Shown here piece after piece: positions 60,942 to 64,000 of a stretch of DNA of 64,000 nt. The stretch is from Haematobia irritans (Eukaryota; Arthropoda; Insecta; Diptera; Muscidae). The stretch covers positions 194,267,063 to 194,331,062 of the forward strand of contig NC_134397.1 in the NCBI RefSeq assembly GCF_050003625.1. The letters run 5' to 3'. The position numbers were made by a program, and so were the translations under genes. A model generated the notes under the pieces. The model worked only from the letters and a program-made list of their open reading frames with translations. It was not told where the DNA came from and did not search any database. Within the stretch, counting starts at the first letter, position 1; every line of letters begins with the position of its first letter.

Positions 60942-61777
60942 GTACTTTAAAACGTTATTCGTAAACGCCTCTTCTTGGCTTCGTGACCAACTTTTTTCCC
61001 GCTTTTCCCATTTCCTTTTAATGTAGCCATTTAGAAAGTAACATTAAATTCAATGTAATTAATTTAAATTTAATAAAGAAACCACAATGCATCGTTTTAC
61101 ACCCACTGTGACCAAAGGAACTTACACATTCTGGTATCTCTAACCATCCATGTAGGCGTTGACCAAGTCTCTTGAAACTAAATGGAAAATTTGAACAATG
61201 TAACCAATGTAGCCAATGTAATGACATTACCAACAGCATCTGAAATTGATGCTGTGATAATGAGATAGGAGAGAAAAAATCACTGAAGCAAATCACACCA
61301 CAGTAACAGTAACAGAAACATCTACAAATAACTCGCATGTTGCAAAAGGGGGATAGGGGAAGAAACAAATGACCTTTAATTACAACTCTGGTATGAGTCG
61401 GACATCGTTTATAGTCACAGTGACACATCTCATTAGGGTTGTTGGTCATATATCAAAACCAATCTATTTAATCCATGGGACAAATAGACAAAAACCAACA
61501 ATGACCCAACACACAGACAAACTCACACGCGCACTCATTCTCCCATTGAAATACAAATAGCCCAAATTGAGCATTCTCATTGCATTGTGGTGAGTGAGAG
61601 AGTGAAGTGAATTGAAGTTTGTCCCTTTTGAGTGAGTTCTCTTAGATCCTAATGAATATCTATTGTGTTTGAATGGGTTTATGTGTAACAAAGAAACGTA
61701 AAATGATTGGGGGGTCATTTTAAATTTGTTCTCATAGATGGAGGAATAAGGTGACAAAGACCAAAGATTAGAGATTT
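60942..61777. other. Unique DNA, no supported gene
   Basis: It contains the longest open frame of the window (143 codons, minus, 61018-61449). The product is rich in Cys, Leu, Phe and His, matches no family I recognise, and has no supporting neighbour or signal. I list it as chance sequence. Confidence 0.4.
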
Positions 61778-62095
61778 AGGAAGATAGGAAATTAGCTACT
61801 GCGGAGATCGAACCATTTACCGAATTAGTTTAATACTCGAACCAAACGCGTATACGACAAGTATTGACATAGCATTAAAATGCAAATAAAAAGAAATTAA
61901 GTGCACGAAATAAATTTCCATAAAGGTGAAAATGTAATTTTTTTGTTGTTGCCTAAAATTTAACATTGTTTCATTAAGAAAATTTAATTTTTCATAAAAA
62001 AAAAAACAAAAACCACTAAAAAATTTAAAACATGTATTGAACTAACATGGTAAATGCAACATTTGGTACAACGCAAGCCAATTTCCTATCTTCCT
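61778..62095. mobile_element. 318-bp element with 16-bp inverted ends and tRNA-like B box
   Basis: AGGAAGATAGGAAATT at 61778-61793 and AATTTCCTATCTTCCT at 62080-62095 are perfect reverse complements. Near the left end, on the minus strand, lies GGTTCGATCTCC (61803-61814), resembling a polymerase III B box, with a second GGTTCGAG about 24 bases upstream. It is probably a small MITE or an inverted tRNA-derived element; no target duplication is obvious. Confidence 0.5.
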
Positions 62096-62149
62096 TTATT
62101 GTCTTTGACAAAGACTGCGTAGATCGATAAAAGTGAACCCTATATGGCC

Positions 62150-62580
62150 CATATTTTAGTTCATGGAATTCATATGTTTTGAGAAATTGTTTGTGTATGA
62201 TTGTTAAATGAACTAAAACAAGATAAAAAAATTATACACAAATGAAGAATAAAGATTTACTAAATTCGTTTCTCGCACAAATTAGTTGAGAATTTCTTAA
62301 AATTTTTAAATTTTACCAATAATGTTCCCATCACGAACTCCGTATGATAATAGAGACATTTTTGCAATTTTGAACTCGAATTTTTTCCTTCAAACTTCGA
62401 AATTTTCTTTAACAATGACAAAAAAAATAATTTTTGTCTTATACATCTTCTTGAATTTGTCGAAAAGTATTTACTTATTTTTGTGAAATTGGCGCGAAAT
62501 CTGCGTTTTTGACAGTTTGGTTAAATTTTTCTAAAATTAACTACAATTTTTCTTCCTGCTGGGTTCACTGTTTTTGAGTG
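62150..62580. mobile_element. Right-end remnant of the CACTGAAAAA transposon family
   Basis: The end GGGTTCACTGTTTTTGAGTG (62561-62580), read inward, is CACTCAAAAACAGTGAACCC, almost the same as the left end of the transposon at 35074. TTTTAGTTCAT (62156) and GAACTAAAAC lie inside it, like the subterminal motif there. The other end was not found, so the copy is truncated and no TA duplication can be checked. Confidence 0.55.
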
Positions 62581-62600
62581 TGATTTTGGAGTCTAGACCA

Positions 62601-62917
62601 TGCACAAAAAAATTCTGATTCAATCAAGAAATTAATTGATCCAATTAATTTTTTATTTGAAATGTCTTCAATCACAGAAATTCAAAAATGAATTGATCCA
62701 ATTAAAAAATTAATTGATACTATTAATTTTTGTGATTGATATTTGTTTCAATTAAAAAATTTATTGAATCAATAACATGTTTAATTGAATATTTTTTAAG
62801 ACTCAATTAAGACTTTAATTGGAAACAATTTTGTGAATTTTTTTTCTGTGTGGACTTCAAGACTCAATTAAGACTTTAATTGGAAACAGTTTTGTGAATT
62901 TTTTTTTTTCTGTGTGG
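62601..62917. mobile_element. MITE with AATTAATTGAT motifs and duplicated end
   Basis: It starts CACAAAAAAATTCTGATTCA and ends TTGTGAATTTTTTTTCTGTGTG, giving CACA...TGTG ends. Inside, AATTAATTGATCCAATTAAT and its variants form many small palindromes. The last 65 bp or so (GACTTCAAGACTCAATTAAG through TCTGTGTG) occur twice in tandem (about 62788-62854 and 62855-62917). Confidence 0.6.
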
Positions 62918-63578
62918 ACTTCAAGATTTTTAGCGAGACTGCTAATATCAGTGGGACTGCTAATATCAGTCTCACTAAATTACTTATTATTACTTCTAAG
63001 TTTCCTTTATCCCAGGTGAGTCAGCGATGGTCCGAATGATAATTTTTTAGGTTTTCAATATTCGAAGACCATCTAGGTTATTAATTTCAAAGACACCCCC
63101 TATTTATGAAATACTGCTAAATACAATGCCTAATTTTTCTTAACCTCAGAATTTTAATATTTTTACACAAATACGCCCTTTGATTAACTCGCGAAGTATT
63201 ACGCTAATATTTTGCATTTCCTTATGAATGTATTATAAATGAATTGTTGATTTTTTTAAAGTTTTGAACAAAATAAAATGTTAATCTACGAAGAAAAGGC
63301 TAATCAGTCTTAATACTCAGCATAAGGCAAATGATGCTATTATGTAAAGTTTCCTCTGCACTTTGTTAAAGTTCTTGGGTTTTTTTATTCCAAGAATAAT
63401 GTGTGTGTTTTTGTTTCGTTTCTTTTCACGTTTCCTTCAATCTTTAGCTAAACTGTCACAATTTCTGGGAAGTATGGAAATGATGTTTAAACTGGCAACG
63501 AATCGTAACCTCGTATTCAAGTACATAGTTGCGTTATCAATAGGGTTATTCAATAAAACATAGTACATTTGCCTTTGT
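62918..63578. other. Unique DNA, no gene seen
   Basis: It begins with a short duplication (GACTGCTAATATCAGT twice at 62938-62970). One 66-codon plus frame (63363-63563) has no motif. Nothing else found. Confidence 0.5.
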
Positions 63579-63905
63579 TACAGGGTGGTTGATGTGTAAT
63601 GAAACAAAGTAAAGCGCTGTATATTTTTATTTTATTTATATTTTTTAATTTTATTGTTCAAGAGCACATAAATCGGAGATAGCATCCAATTTTACAATCA
63701 GTTGAGATTTGTTCACATTGGCTACCTTTGGCACGAACGACGATAAACGCCGATAAAGCCGGCACATGATATACGAAAGTGGATCCGTCTTATCTTGGCA
63801 TATTAACGGCAAAGTGTCATCTTAAGATGATCAACGCTTTGATATTTGTTTAGTGTCAAATGTACTCTTTAACATGCCCCAACAGATTGGGTTCCTACTG
63901 GCGCC
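63579..63905 (-). pseudogene. Mariner 3' end with transposase C-terminal relic
   Basis: The terminal repeat TACAGGGTGGTTGATGTGTA is followed, on the minus strand, by frames reading VDHLKMTLCR, YAKIRRIHFRISCAGFIGVY and RAKGSQCEQISTD. They fit the mariner C-terminal pattern and the relic at 20213. A stop and a frameshift interrupt it. The catalytic part is absent; the fragment stops in the first-type array boundary. Confidence 0.7.
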
Positions 63906-64000
63906 AAAAATAATCTACCAAAATTCGAAGAAAATTTTACTAAATTAACAAAAAATCATATTTTGAAATTTTTGATAAAATTTTTTTGGATAGTATGATT
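63899..64000. other. First-type array boundary at window end
   Basis: GCGCCAAAAATAATCTACCA, then AAATTCGAAGAAAATTTTAC, matches the boundary at 20411. In that position it precedes a minus array, so a further array may start just outside the window. Confidence 0.5.

Noticed and set aside
61018..61449. Longest open frame of the window, 143 codons on the minus strand
   Set aside because: No recognised domain, Cys/Leu/Phe-rich composition typical of antisense of A- and C-rich DNA, and no splice or expression context. Kept only as a chance frame.

Overview
The window looks like AT-rich, repeat-dense non-coding DNA from a higher dipteran. I infer a muscid-type fly from the repeat types: a tRNA-headed SINE ending in CCTAA repeats, mariner relics with CAGGGTGGCTGAT ends, GTCC-rich interspersed elements and a piggyBac-type element in TTAA. 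No species can be named from the sequence alone. I find no convincing host protein-coding gene, rRNA or functional tRNA. The window could be intergenic or lie inside a very large intron.

Roughly half of the window is one 29-bp AT-rich minisatellite. Each monomer has two AAAATTTT palindromes, one TTTCTATAGAAA palindrome and a TTTTGAC tag. It forms large blocks in both orientations. Plus blocks lie at about 1-2345, 4105-6950, 8963-14130 (interrupted), three short blocks at 15470-17435, 22858-25355, 44352-49755 and 57656-59250. Minus blocks lie at about 20455-22335, 27640-30565, 32680-33550, 37948-42385 and 50995-56735. The blocks contain higher-order repeats, and one 770-bp unit at 12583-14122 is duplicated almost without change. 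Several blocks meet flanking DNA at the same boundary sequences, which suggests the minisatellite is carried and spread by transposable elements.

Between and inside the blocks lie mobile elements. At 14207-18029 a TTAA-flanked element with 15-bp perfect inverted ends has split a SINE, and has itself been entered by a GTCC-type element carrying the minisatellite. At 9242-10309 a 1.07-kb element with TA duplications carries two tRNA-like modules. At 35074-37947 a 2.87-kb TA-flanked element carries, on the minus strand, a series of exon-like cassettes with splice-site motifs. Three short relics (23908-24108, 41401-41744, 49266-49497) contain what looks like a hammerhead ribozyme core, as known from Penelope-like retroelements. 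Several mariner pieces are scattered about, including one in which the transposase N-terminal region is joined to its C-terminal end by internal deletion (3575-3865).

The unique DNA between these (2.35-3.57, 7.3-8.96, 18.1-19.5, 25.4-26.3, 30.6-32.4, 33.9-35.0, 42.4-44.3, 49.8-51.0, 56.7-57.5, 60.3-63.6 kb) shows only short chance reading frames and simple repeats. Most open frames inside the arrays are by-products of the 29-bp period.
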